Positions 36,103-45,400 of a stretch of DNA of 64,000 nt are shown piece after piece. A program made the translations under genes and the position numbers. A model generated the notes under the pieces. It saw only the letters and a list, made by a program, of their open reading frames with translations. It ran no database searches and was not told the origin of the DNA. Every line of letters starts with the position of its first letter. Position 1 is the first letter of the stretch. The DNA is from an uncultured Bacteroides sp. (GTDB lineage Bacteria > Bacteroidota > Bacteroidia > Bacteroidales > Bacteroidaceae): contig NZ_CAJULN010000013.1 in assembly GCF_910586915.1 (NCBI RefSeq), positions 1 to 64,000 on the forward strand, written 5' to 3'.

Positions 36103-36753
36103 ATGAAACCAATTATCGCTCCTTCCATTCTTTCCGCCGATTTCGGAAATTTGGCGAAAGATATTGAGATGGTAAACCGTAGCGAAGCGGGATGGGTACA
36201 TATTGATATTATGGACGGGGTATTTGTCCCGAATATATCATTCGGTTTTCCGGTATTGAAGTATGTAGCGAAGCTGAGTAAGAAACCTTTGGATGTACAT
36301 CTGATGATTGTTAATCCGGAGAAGTTCATTCCCGAAGTGAAAGCGTTGGGTGCTCATATAATGAATGTGCATTATGAAGCGTGCCCACACCTGCACAGGG
36401 TGATTCAGCAAATCAAGGAAGCTGGAATGCAACCTGCTGTGACAATCAACCCGGCAACTCCGGTAGCTATGCTCCAAGACATTATTCAAGATGTATATAT
36501 GGTGCTTGTCATGAGTGTTAATCCGGGATTCGGCGGACAGAAGTTCATAGAACATTCGGTAGAGAAAGTTAGGGAACTGCGTGCGTTGATAGAACGGACA
36601 GGTTCAAAAGCCTTAATTGAAGTGGACGGTGGCGTCAATATCGAAACAGGAGCACGTTTGGTTGAGGCGGGAGCCGATGCTTTGGTGGCAGGTAATGCTG
36701 TTTTTGGAGTTCCCGATCCTGAAGAGATGATTTGCCAATTGCACAACTTGTAG
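36103..36753 (+). CDS. rpe: Ribulose-phosphate 3-epimerase
   Basis: Interconverts ribulose 5-phosphate and xylulose 5-phosphate in the pentose phosphate pathway. The 216-residue TIM barrel has IAPSILSADFGNLAKDIEMV, WVHIDIMDGVFVPNISFG (metal-binding His and Asp), LDVHLMIVNPEKFI, VLVMSVNPGFGGQKFI and ALIEVDGGVN (catalytic Asp), and VAGNAVFG for phosphate binding. Confidence 0.97.
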   Translation: MKPIIAPSILSADFGNLAKDIEMVNRSEAGWVHIDIMDGVFVPNISFGFPVLKYVAKLSKKPLDVHLMIVNPEKFIPEVKALGAHIMNVHYEACPHLHRVIQQIKEAGMQPAVTINPATPVAMLQDIIQDVYMVLVMSVNPGFGGQKFIEHSVEKVRELRALIERTGSKALIEVDGGVNIETGARLVEAGADALVAGNAVFGVPDPEEMICQLHNL

Positions 36754-36796
36754 TTATGAACAGGATTTATGACCGCGTACCTCAACCACTGACGCG

Positions 36797-38956
36797 TTGA
36801 GTACGTTCTATCTTCATAAATACTCATCCATACGCCTGATTATTCCGTGGATAGCAGGCGTTTTTTGTGGCGACCGTTTATTTGAATGTTCGCCGGGAGT
36901 CTTTTGGGGAATTCTCGCCTTTTGCCTTTTGGCTTGTGTGTCCATAGGCTTTTATTTTATTGAACGTTATTCATTACGCTGGTGCTTCGCGGTGCCTGTC
37001 TTTGCTTTCTGTTTTGTAGGCGGATGGATTAGCATAACTTGGCAACTGCAACAAGTGACCGATTATACTTTTCCGAAAGAGGAAGCCGTTTACCGTGTGC
37101 TGATAACAGGCACGCCTCAAACGAAAGAACGTACTTATTTGTGTCAGGTTCTATTAAAGGAACATTGGAATTCGATAGGTGTTTATCCGGTAGGACGGAA
37201 ATCAATCCTTTATCTGCAACGTGATTCGGCGGCTTCCCGATTAAAGAGCGGAGACGAATTGTTGGTCTCCGCTCGTATTTCTCCTCCTGCCAACCATAAA
37301 AACTTTGATGAATTCGATTATGCCCGTTATCTGATAAGGAAAGGAATTAGTGGAACAGGCTATGTAGCATCCGGAAAGTGGACTTTACTGTCTTTCCATT
37401 CACCATCCGATTCTTTATTATTCTTACCAGACGGAGAAAAGGCATATGGTTTCGGCTTGAATACCCTTTATTGGGGAAATACAGCCGTTTATTGCCGGGA
37501 AAAAATAATCTCTCTTTATCGCAGATTAGGGTTTGAAGGCGATGAACTGACAGTACTTTCCGCATTGACTGTAGGTGATAAGACGGAATTGAGCGAATCG
37601 GTTCGTGAAAGTTATTCGGTAGCAGGTGCAAGTCATATTCTCGCTCTTTCCGGTTTGCATATCGGACTTTTGTCGGCTTTGCTTCTTTTTCTTTTGAAAC
37701 CTGTGACCGGAAGAGGAGAGGTGGGGCGGTGCATACGTATCGTTTTTCTTTGTATTTTGTTGTGGCTTTTTGCCTTTCTTACAGGTTTCTCACCATCGGT
37801 CGTCCGTGCGGTAACTATGTTTTCTTTGTGGGCGATAATCAGTCTGTTCGGTCGCCAACCCGTCTCTTTGAATACACTGACGGCCACTGCATGGCTGATG
37901 TTGTTGTGCCATCCGGCGTGGGTATTCGATGTCGGCTTTCAACTCTCTTTTGTCGCATTGATTTTTATTCTGCTTGTTCAGCCTCCCCTTTATCACTTGT
38001 TTACCATAAAAAATAGGATAGGCAGGTACGTTTGGGGAGTGATGAGTATGTCTCTTGTTGCGCAAATAGGGACGGCTCCATTAGTTATGTTGTACTTCTC
38101 CCGTTTCTCTACCCACTTTTTGTTGACTAATCTGGTTGTTGTTCCTTTAGTGACTATCATTCTCTATGCTGCCCTTTTTATGTTGTTGCTTACTCCGTTC
38201 TCTTGGATTCAGACAGAACTGGCGGAGGGAGTGAAAAAACTTTTGGAATTTCTCAATCTTTTTGTACGGTGGGTAGAACAACTCCCTTTTTCATCGGTTG
38301 ACGGAATATGGCTTTATCCGTTGGAAGTGTTCGGATTTTACGTTTTTCTGTCACTCTTAATTTATTATTATATAAATCGGCGATACAAAAATCTGATACT
38401 CGGTCTTTCTTTTATGCTTTTATTGAGTCTTGTTCATGTAACTCTGTTTTGGGTAGACCGTCCCCGTTTGAGTCTTGTCTTTTATAATGTACGTGGTTGC
38501 CCGGCAGTTCATTGCATTGGGGGTGACAGACGTTCTTGGATAAATTATGCCGATACGCTACCCGACAAAAAACTTTTGAAACGGGTTGCTGCTAACTATT
38601 GGAATCACCACCGTCTTTTATTGCCGGAAGAAATAACCGGTGATTGTTGTACCGATGCACTCTTTCGTAGACAACAAATATTATCCTATCATGGGTGTCG
38701 CGTATGTATGGTGACAGACAATCGCTGGCGGAACAAATCGGCGGTTTCTGCGTTATTTACAATCGATTATCTTTACTTATGCAAAGGTTTTGACGGCCGT
38801 CTGGAAGAACTGGTCAAACTTTTTGCTCCCGGTTGTATCCTGTTGGATGCTTCTCTCCCGGAATACCGCAGAAAGAGTCTTGAAGAAGAGTGCAGGCAAT
38901 TCGGTTTACGTTTTATCTCTTTGTCCGAAGAAGGTTCTGTTTGCTTTTTGCTCTAA
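36797..38956 (+). CDS. comEC: ComEC/Rec2-family membrane protein
   Basis: A 719-residue polytopic inner-membrane protein of the DNA-uptake channel family. It has an N-terminal DUF4131-like region (about 25-180), then the competence domain with LTVGDKTELSESVRESYSVA and GASHILALSGLHIGLLSALL and many helices. The C-terminal portion (about 560-719) is soluble and only faintly resembles the beta-lactamase-like domain; I do not see its HxHxDH metal motif. I find no in-frame ATG near the start; TTG at 36797 is the likely start. Whether it supports transformation in Bacteroides is unknown. Confidence 0.88.
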   Translation: MSTFYLHKYSSIRLIIPWIAGVFCGDRLFECSPGVFWGILAFCLLACVSIGFYFIERYSLRWCFAVPVFAFCFVGGWISITWQLQQVTDYTFPKEEAVYRVLITGTPQTKERTYLCQVLLKEHWNSIGVYPVGRKSILYLQRDSAASRLKSGDELLVSARISPPANHKNFDEFDYARYLIRKGISGTGYVASGKWTLLSFHSPSDSLLFLPDGEKAYGFGLNTLYWGNTAVYCREKIISLYRRLGFEGDELTVLSALTVGDKTELSESVRESYSVAGASHILALSGLHIGLLSALLLFLLKPVTGRGEVGRCIRIVFLCILLWLFAFLTGFSPSVVRAVTMFSLWAIISLFGRQPVSLNTLTATAWLMLLCHPAWVFDVGFQLSFVALIFILLVQPPLYHLFTIKNRIGRYVWGVMSMSLVAQIGTAPLVMLYFSRFSTHFLLTNLVVVPLVTIILYAALFMLLLTPFSWIQTELAEGVKKLLEFLNLFVRWVEQLPFSSVDGIWLYPLEVFGFYVFLSLLIYYYINRRYKNLILGLSFMLLLSLVHVTLFWVDRPRLSLVFYNVRGCPAVHCIGGDRRSWINYADTLPDKKLLKRVAANYWNHHRLLLPEEITGDCCTDALFRRQQILSYHGCRVCMVTDNRWRNKSAVSALFTIDYLYLCKGFDGRLEELVKLFAPGCILLDASLPEYRRKSLEEECRQFGLRFISLSEEGSVCFLL

Positions 38957-38980
38957 GTACAAAGATTTATCGTACATTTG
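38947..38980 (+). promoter_or_regulatory. Predicted promoter of the DHH phosphoesterase gene
   Basis: The -33 TTTG (38947-38950) and -7 TACATTTG (38973-38980) are 22 bases apart and lie at the very end of comEC. The leader to the ATG at 39003 is short. Confidence 0.6.
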
Positions 38981-39002
38981 CACCCCGATAAAGTATAAGC
39001 GT

Positions 39003-40040
39003 ATGTTGACAAAAGTAATAGAACAAGCCAAGATAGACCATTTTGCTAAATGGTTTGAACGAGCTGACAAAATAGTAATTGTATCTCATGTGTCTCCGGA
39101 CGGAGATGCCATCGGTTCTTCGTTGGGATTATATCATTTTCTGAATTCACAGGAAAAGAGTGTAAATGTTATTGTTCCCAATGCTTTCCCTGATTTTCTG
39201 CGGTGGATGCCTGGTAGCAAGGACATTCTTCTGTACGACCGTTACAAGGATTTTGCAGACAAACTGATTGCCGAAGCGGATGTAATCTGTTGCTTGGATT
39301 TCAACGCATTGAAACGCATTGATGATATGGCTGATGCCGTAGCAGCTTCTTCTGCCCGTAAGATAATGATCGACCATCATCTGTATCCTGAGGAATTCTG
39401 CAAGATAACCATGTCTTATCCTAAAATATCCTCTACTTCCGAACTGGTATTCCGGTTGATTTGCCGGATGGGTTATTTCAGCGATATCTCTAAGCAAGGC
39501 GCCGAATGCATTTATACAGGTATGATGACAGATACCGGCGGTTTTACCTATAACTCGAACAATCGGGAGATTTATTTCATCATCAGTGAACTTCTTTCCA
39601 AAGGAATTGATAAGGATGATATTTACCGTAAGGTTTACAACACTTATTCCGAAAGCCGTTTGCGCCTGATGGGCTATGTATTGTCGAACATGACTGTTTA
39701 CTCGAATTGCAACGCTGCGCTCATTACACTAACAAAAGCTGAGCAAGGTAAGTTTAATTACATCAAAGGCGATAGCGAAGGTTTTGTCAATATTCCTCTT
39801 ACCATCAAGAATGTCTGTTTCTCCTGTTTCCTGCGCGAAGATACCGAGAAGCCAATGATAAAGATTTCCCTTCGTTCCGTGGGTACTTTCCCGTGTAATC
39901 AGTTGGCTGCCGAGTTTTTTAATGGGGGCGGTCATTTGAATGCGTCCGGCGGCGAGTTTTTCGGAACGATGGAAGAAGCAAAAGCTGTTTTTGAGAAAGC
40001 ATTGGAGAAGTATAAATCGTTACTAACAGCCAAAAGCTAA
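39003..40040 (+). CDS. DHH/DHHA1 phosphoesterase, NrnA-like oligoribonuclease/pAp phosphatase
   Basis: A 345-residue protein degrading short oligonucleotides or pAp by family analogy. VIVSHVSPDGDAIGSSLGLY, DVICCLDFNA and IMIDHHLYPEEF are the DHH metal motifs, MTDTGGFTYNS follows, and the DHHA1 GGGH motif is FFNGGGHLNASGGEF. The start is the ATG at 39003 just behind a promoter; longer in-frame starts lie inside comEC. Confidence 0.93.
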   Translation: MLTKVIEQAKIDHFAKWFERADKIVIVSHVSPDGDAIGSSLGLYHFLNSQEKSVNVIVPNAFPDFLRWMPGSKDILLYDRYKDFADKLIAEADVICCLDFNALKRIDDMADAVAASSARKIMIDHHLYPEEFCKITMSYPKISSTSELVFRLICRMGYFSDISKQGAECIYTGMMTDTGGFTYNSNNREIYFIISELLSKGIDKDDIYRKVYNTYSESRLRLMGYVLSNMTVYSNCNAALITLTKAEQGKFNYIKGDSEGFVNIPLTIKNVCFSCFLREDTEKPMIKISLRSVGTFPCNQLAAEFFNGGGHLNASGGEFFGTMEEAKAVFEKALEKYKSLLTAKS

Positions 40041-40112
40041 AGGTGGAAGGTTAAAAGTGAATGTGGAAAGGTTAAAAGATACGAACTTTCAACTCCCCCT
40101 TTTCAACTTTTA
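40041..40112. repeat. Intergenic AGGTTAAAAG direct and inverted repeats
   Basis: AGGTTAAAAG occurs twice about 21 bases apart (near 40048 and 40069). It is followed by the inverted relatives AACTTTCAACT and TTTTCAACTTTTAA near 40084-40112. The segment could fold back on itself and may act as a weak terminator of the DHH gene. Confidence 0.4.
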
Positions 40113-40124
40113 ATGAATTTGAGA

Positions 40125-40132
40125 TACATTTG
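40125..40132 (+). promoter_or_regulatory. -7 element before the DUF4827 gene
   Basis: TACATTTG is an exact TAnnTTTG box 27 bases before the ATG. No good -33 box is present at the expected distance. Confidence 0.5.
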
Positions 40133-40158
40133 TACAGAATATAGCTAAATAACAGATA

Positions 40159-40845
40159 ATGAAGAAACTTTTATTTTTATTTCTCTCCCTCTTTATCGCC
40201 GGAAGTTTATTCCAGGCCTGTGACGATTCAAAGACTTATGCAGAACAGTTGGAGGATGAGAAAAATGCTGTAGAGAGATTCATCAAAGACAGTGCGATTC
40301 ATGTGATTTCCGTGTCGGAGTTCGAACAGAACGACTCTGTGACGAAAGCGAGAGCAAACGGTGATGCTTATGATGAATTCGTCTTCTTCTCCGGCGAAGG
40401 AGTATATATGCAGATTATAGACCGGGGCAATGATGATAAGGTAAATTATACAGACGAGGAAAAAGAAAAAGATAAGTTTGTAGATGGCAATAACATCTGT
40501 ACCCGTTATGCGGAGACAAATATCGAAACGCGCGAACTGGCGGCTTTCAACATTCCTGTTGAGGGATATATGGATGCCGGAACACTGTATGCCTATCCTG
40601 CTGTGTTCCGTTATGTAAAAACTGAAACTTACTCGGCTGGCACATTTACCGAAATGGATTATGCGTGGGGGCAATATTATGCAAGTACCGCAGTGCCGCA
40701 AGGGTGGCTTTTGTCATTGCCTTATCTGCGCGATAACGCTCATGTACGCCTTATCGTTCCTTCCAAAATGGGACATAATTCCGCACAGAAGTACGTGACT
40801 CCTTATTTCTACGACATTACGGAGTTCCGTAAGGCACGAAGCTAA
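40159..40845 (+). CDS. DUF4827-type lipoprotein
   Basis: A 228-residue lipoprotein: signal MKKLLFLFLSLFIAGSLFQA then Cys21. The N-terminus of the mature part is acidic and helical (TYAEQLEDEKNAVERFIKDS), followed by a domain that resembles the FKBP-like DUF4827 family of Bacteroidetes (AGTLYAYPAVFRYVKTETYS; LPYLRDNAHVRLIVPSKMGH). The VPSKMGH-type ending is like the FKBP fold, but peptidyl-prolyl isomerase activity is not shown for this family. It lies 39 bases upstream of the phosphohexomutase gene. Confidence 0.8.
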   Translation: MKKLLFLFLSLFIAGSLFQACDDSKTYAEQLEDEKNAVERFIKDSAIHVISVSEFEQNDSVTKARANGDAYDEFVFFSGEGVYMQIIDRGNDDKVNYTDEEKEKDKFVDGNNICTRYAETNIETRELAAFNIPVEGYMDAGTLYAYPAVFRYVKTETYSAGTFTEMDYAWGQYYASTAVPQGWLLSLPYLRDNAHVRLIVPSKMGHNSAQKYVTPYFYDITEFRKARS

Positions 40846-40884
40846 GACACTAACATTTAAATAAATATTTATAGTAAAACACTT

Positions 40885-42273
40885 ATGACTCTAATCAAAT
40901 CTATCTCTGGCATCCGCGGAACCATTGGCGGAGGCGCGGGTGAAGGGCTGAATCCGCTTGACATTGTAAAATTCACCTCGGCTTATGCTACTTTGATTCG
41001 TAAGACTTGCAAAGTGCAGAGCAACAAAATTGTAGTGGGACGCGACGCTCGCATCTCCGGTGAAATGGTGAAAAACGTAGTAGTCGGCACCTTGATGGGA
41101 ATGGGCTGGGATGTTGTAGACATAGACTTGGCTTCTACTCCGACTACAGAATTGGCTGTAACGATGGAAGGCGCTTGTGGCGGTATCATCCTGACAGCTT
41201 CTCATAACCCGAAACAATGGAATGCATTGAAATTGCTGAATGAATACGGCGAATTCCTTAATGCAGCCGAAGGTAACGAAGTACTCCGGATAGCCGAAGC
41301 CGAAGAGTTCGATTATGCCGATATAGACCACTTGGGTTCTTATCGCAAAGACCTTACTTACAATCAGAAACATATCGACAGCGTACTGGCTCTTGACTTG
41401 GTAGATGTTGAAGCGATTAAAAAAGCGGATTTCCGTGTAGCTATTGACTGTGTAAACTCTGTGGGCGGTATCATCCTTCCCGAACTTTTGGAACGTTTGG
41501 GTGTGAAGCACGTAGAAAAACTCTATTGTGAACCTACTGGAAACTTCCAGCACAATCCCGAACCGCTTGAAAAGAATCTCGGTGACATCATGGACTTGAT
41601 GAAGGGCGGAAAAGCAGATGTGGCATTTGTGGTAGACCCCGATGTCGACCGTTTGGCAATGATTTGCGAAGACGGTGTGATGTATGGTGAGGAATATACT
41701 TTGGTTACTGTTGCCGACTATGTATTGAAACATACGCCGGGCAACACAGTATCCAACTTGAGTTCTACCCGTGCTTTGCGCGATGTGACCCGCAAATACG
41801 GTATGGAATACAATGCTTCTGCCGTAGGCGAAGTAAATGTAGTAACAAAGATGAAAGCAACCAATGCTGTTATCGGTGGTGAAGGAAATGGTGGAGTTAT
41901 CTATCCTGCCAGCCACTATGGACGTGATGCACTGGTAGGTATCGCTTTGTTCCTAAGTCATCTGGCTCACGAAGGAAAGAAAGTGAGCGAACTTCGTGCT
42001 ACTTATCCTCCGTATTTCATCGCAAAGAACCGTGTAGACTTGACACCGGAAATTGATGTGGATGCCATTCTTGCTAAAGTAAAGGAAATCTATAAAGACG
42101 AAGAGGTCAATGACATCGATGGTGTGAAGATTGACTTTGTCGACAAATGGGTACACTTACGCAAGAGTAATACCGAACCGATTATCCGTGTATATAGCGA
42201 AGCATCTACAATGGAAGCTGCCGAAGAAATCGGTCAGAAGATTATGAATGTGATTAATGAATTAGTTAAGTAA
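40885..42273 (+). CDS. glmM: Alpha-D-phosphohexomutase, phosphoglucosamine mutase-like
   Basis: A 462-residue enzyme of the phosphoglucomutase/phosphomannomutase superfamily. The phosphoserine loop is GGIILTASHNPKQWNALKLL, the metal loop is FVVDPDVDRLAMI, the sugar loop is GGEGNGGVIYP, and the phosphate-binding loop is RKSNTEPIIRVYSEA. Overall form resembles GlmM and archaeal-type phosphomannomutases, so glucosamine phosphate is likely but glucose or mannose phosphate cannot be excluded. A terminator follows and then the PUL regulator. Confidence 0.88.
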   Translation: MTLIKSISGIRGTIGGGAGEGLNPLDIVKFTSAYATLIRKTCKVQSNKIVVGRDARISGEMVKNVVVGTLMGMGWDVVDIDLASTPTTELAVTMEGACGGIILTASHNPKQWNALKLLNEYGEFLNAAEGNEVLRIAEAEEFDYADIDHLGSYRKDLTYNQKHIDSVLALDLVDVEAIKKADFRVAIDCVNSVGGIILPELLERLGVKHVEKLYCEPTGNFQHNPEPLEKNLGDIMDLMKGGKADVAFVVDPDVDRLAMICEDGVMYGEEYTLVTVADYVLKHTPGNTVSNLSSTRALRDVTRKYGMEYNASAVGEVNVVTKMKATNAVIGGEGNGGVIYPASHYGRDALVGIALFLSHLAHEGKKVSELRATYPPYFIAKNRVDLTPEIDVDAILAKVKEIYKDEEVNDIDGVKIDFVDKWVHLRKSNTEPIIRVYSEASTMEAAEEIGQKIMNVINELVK

Positions 42274-42306
42274 ACAACGCGCTTTGTTTGTTGTGAAGAT
42301 ATAGAG

Positions 42307-42339
42307 AAAGGAGAACTTATTTGTAAGTTCTCCTTTTTT
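42307..42339 (+). terminator. Rho-independent terminator after the phosphohexomutase gene
   Basis: A 13-bp perfect stem, AAAGGAGAACTTA (42307-42319) and TAAGTTCTCCTTT (42324-42336), has a TTTG loop and a T-tract to 42339. It insulates the PUL regulator from upstream transcription. Confidence 0.9.
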
Positions 42340-42402
42340 ATGCTTTCCATTTTCGTCAAAACGGTTAATATAGAAGTTGGCTTGGCGAAGATAGAAGAAA
42401 TT

Positions 42403-42434
42403 TTTGGAAAATTGCGGCTGAAAATATACCTTTG
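42403..42434 (+). promoter_or_regulatory. Promoter of the PUL regulator gene
   Basis: TTTG (42403-42406), 20 bases, TACCTTTG (42427-42434): both boxes exact and the spacing ideal. It sits 35 bases before the ATG at 42469 and fixes that ATG as the start. Confidence 0.8.
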
Positions 42435-42468
42435 TCACATTATACACCTATATAGTTATCAATATGCT

Positions 42469-45400
42469 ATGAAAAAATACTTGATCCTCGTCTTTGTTAT
42501 CTTGATTCGTTCATTTGCTGTCTTGGCTGATTCGGGTAAAGACGCTTATCTTTTCCGTAAAGTAGATTATCAACAAGGGCTTTCCAATAGTGCTGTGCTT
42601 TGTCTCTATCAGGATAAAGCAGGCTTGATGTGGTTTGGCACTTACGATGGCGTCAATTGTTACGATGGCAAAAGTATGGAAACCTTTCGTTCGGACTTTT
42701 CGGAACCAAAGACGCTGAGCAACAATGTCATTCATTCTATCCAGCAGGCAGACAGTAGTTGTTTGTGGATTACTACCCATTTGGGAGTCAATCGTTTTTC
42801 GCAAGATTCGCGTCAGGTAGTGCGATATTATGATTTTACAGGCGATTATCATCTGCATTCCAATCCGAAAGGAGATACCTGGATAATAAGAAATGAAGGA
42901 ATCTTCTATTACAATACTTATCATAAGAAGTTTGTCCGTTTCAATGATATGGAGATTTCTACCGGGCATATGAACCGGCGTTCCTTTGTCACGGACGATG
43001 GCGTCTTATGGATTTTTCCACAAAATACAGGTCGTCTGATTCAATGCTCGTTAGACGGTTTCGACCGGGATACATTGTCTGTCCATCCTGCTGTTTCATC
43101 TTCCGACTTTCATGCAAAACCTATCGATGATGTATTTTATCAGAACGGTATCCTCTGTTTCGTGGATGCGGAGCAGGAACTTTATGTATATGACATTTCC
43201 AGAAGGTCTAAAATCTATATTCGTAACCTCTCTTCGTTGGTACAGCAATACGGGAAAGTTGTGGGAATCGTTCCCTTTTATGAAGACATTATCATTGCAT
43301 TTCAAGCCAATGGTTTAGTACGTTTGCGCTCTTCGAAAAGGTACGAAGAGGAAGTGGTAGACCGTAATGTACGTATATATGATATTTTCCGCGATCCTCA
43401 TCAGAATATTCTTTGGGTGGCTTCGGACGGACAGGGAGCCGTCATGTATGCAAAGAAGTATTCGATAGCTACCAATCTGATGCTCGGCAAACTGTCCTCC
43501 AACTTAAGTCGGCAGGTGCGTTCGGTCATGACAGACAAATATGGCGGAATGTGGTTTGGCACGAAAGGAGATGGACTTTTGCATATACACGACTATGAAG
43601 GCGGCATGATTGCTTCTGCTACTACAGTTTACTCTTCCGTCGGCAGACAGGACGCTTCGTCTTATACCCGTTGGAATAGAGAGTTTCAGGCCTACTCATT
43701 GAAGCAAAGCCGTTATATGGATGGCTTTTGGGTAGGGTCGGGCAATCCCGGACTGTTTTACTATTCTTTTGCAGACAAAGCCTTGCATTGTGTGGAGGAT
43801 AAGTCGGCAGACCCGGTTATCGAAATACATGATATTTATGAAGAGAATGACAGCGTACTCTATGCGGTTACGGCCGGGGTCGGATTTCGTAAGTTGATAT
43901 TAGAGAAGAAACAAGGGCAGATTCATCTCAAGTCGCAAAAGCGTTATCACTTCTTTTACGAACAGAAAGAGATAACCATGTTCTATCCGATGTTGGCCGA
44001 AGGCGATTCCATTCTTTGGTTGGGAAGCCGGGAGAAAGGATTGATTCGGTTTAACAAAGCGACAGAAGAATATAAAGTCATCTCTTTGAAAGAAATACTG
44101 CATAAATCGGTTGATGATGTACTCAGTCTGCATCGTGCTAAAGATGGGAGGATGTATGTAGGCACAACGTCGGGACTTGTGTGTCTGGCTTTCGACAAGC
44201 AACAAATCAGTGCCACCTATATCGGTAGAGAACAAGGATTGCTTAATGATATGATTCATGGCATATTGGAAGATGCAAACGGTTTCTTATGGCTTGGCAC
44301 CAATCGTGGACTTATTAAATATAACCCCCAAAATACCTCTTCGCATACTTATTATTATGCTGCCGGAGTGCAGGTAGGCGAGTTTAGCGACGACGCCTAT
44401 TATCAGTGTCCTTACACCGGACGACTTTTCTTCGGAGGCATTGACGGTTTGCTTTATCTCGATAAAGAGGTGGCGACAGCTCCGGAATTCTATCCGAACA
44501 TCTTATTGCGTAAGCTAACGGTTGGCCGCAAAGAGGTCAATCTGGGTGATTATTATACCGACGGTGGCAAAGCGTTAACTTTTAAAGGAGCGAAAGTCTC
44601 TTTTTCCCTTTCTTTTGTGGTTCCCGACTTTCTTACCGGAGGTGATGTCGAATACTCCTATATGCTGGACGGGTTTGATAAAGACTGGACCTCGTTTAGC
44701 AGCATCAATGAAGCATCGTACATGGAAATCCCTTCGGGCAGCTATGTTTTAAAGGTACGTTACAAGAAAGACGTATTCAATACGGAATACAAGGTCTTTT
44801 CCATTCCCGTGTACATTCTTCCGCCGTGGTATCGTTCTGCGGCAGCCTATGTCATTTACTTGCTGTTTTTCATACTGATAGCCGGTTATCTGATTCGTTT
44901 GTTCAGAAAATATTTTCTTCAGAAGCGTGCCGTGCAGCGGTTGTTGACGGCAGAAAGCAATGAAGCGCTGCCCGAGTCTGCCAGCCTTAATCGTGAACTG
45001 CTGAATCGCTTTACGTCCATTTATCGCTCCTGCGACCAGTTGCGTGCGGAAAATCTCCCTTATGAACAACGTCTCAGAATCATGGAGCAGGTGCACGAGA
45101 CAGTCGTTGCCACTCTTTTCCGTCCGGGAACTTTGGCTGTAGAAGAACTTAAGTCGTTTTTCCCTACCGAATATGCGATTACCGGTTGTATGTGCATGAA
45201 AGAACTCTCTGTAGAAGTCTTGAATGTACTGGAAGGACAAGGCGTTGATGTATCTTCTGTAAAATTGGCTATACCGGAACATTTTGTTTATCCTGTTTAT
45301 AAGAATGCCTTGCGCTGTATGCTCTATTGGTGTTACCTTTACGTTGCCGGAGCAAAAAGTAAGTCGGACTTTGTAGTGGACGCCAAAGAAGAGGAAGGGC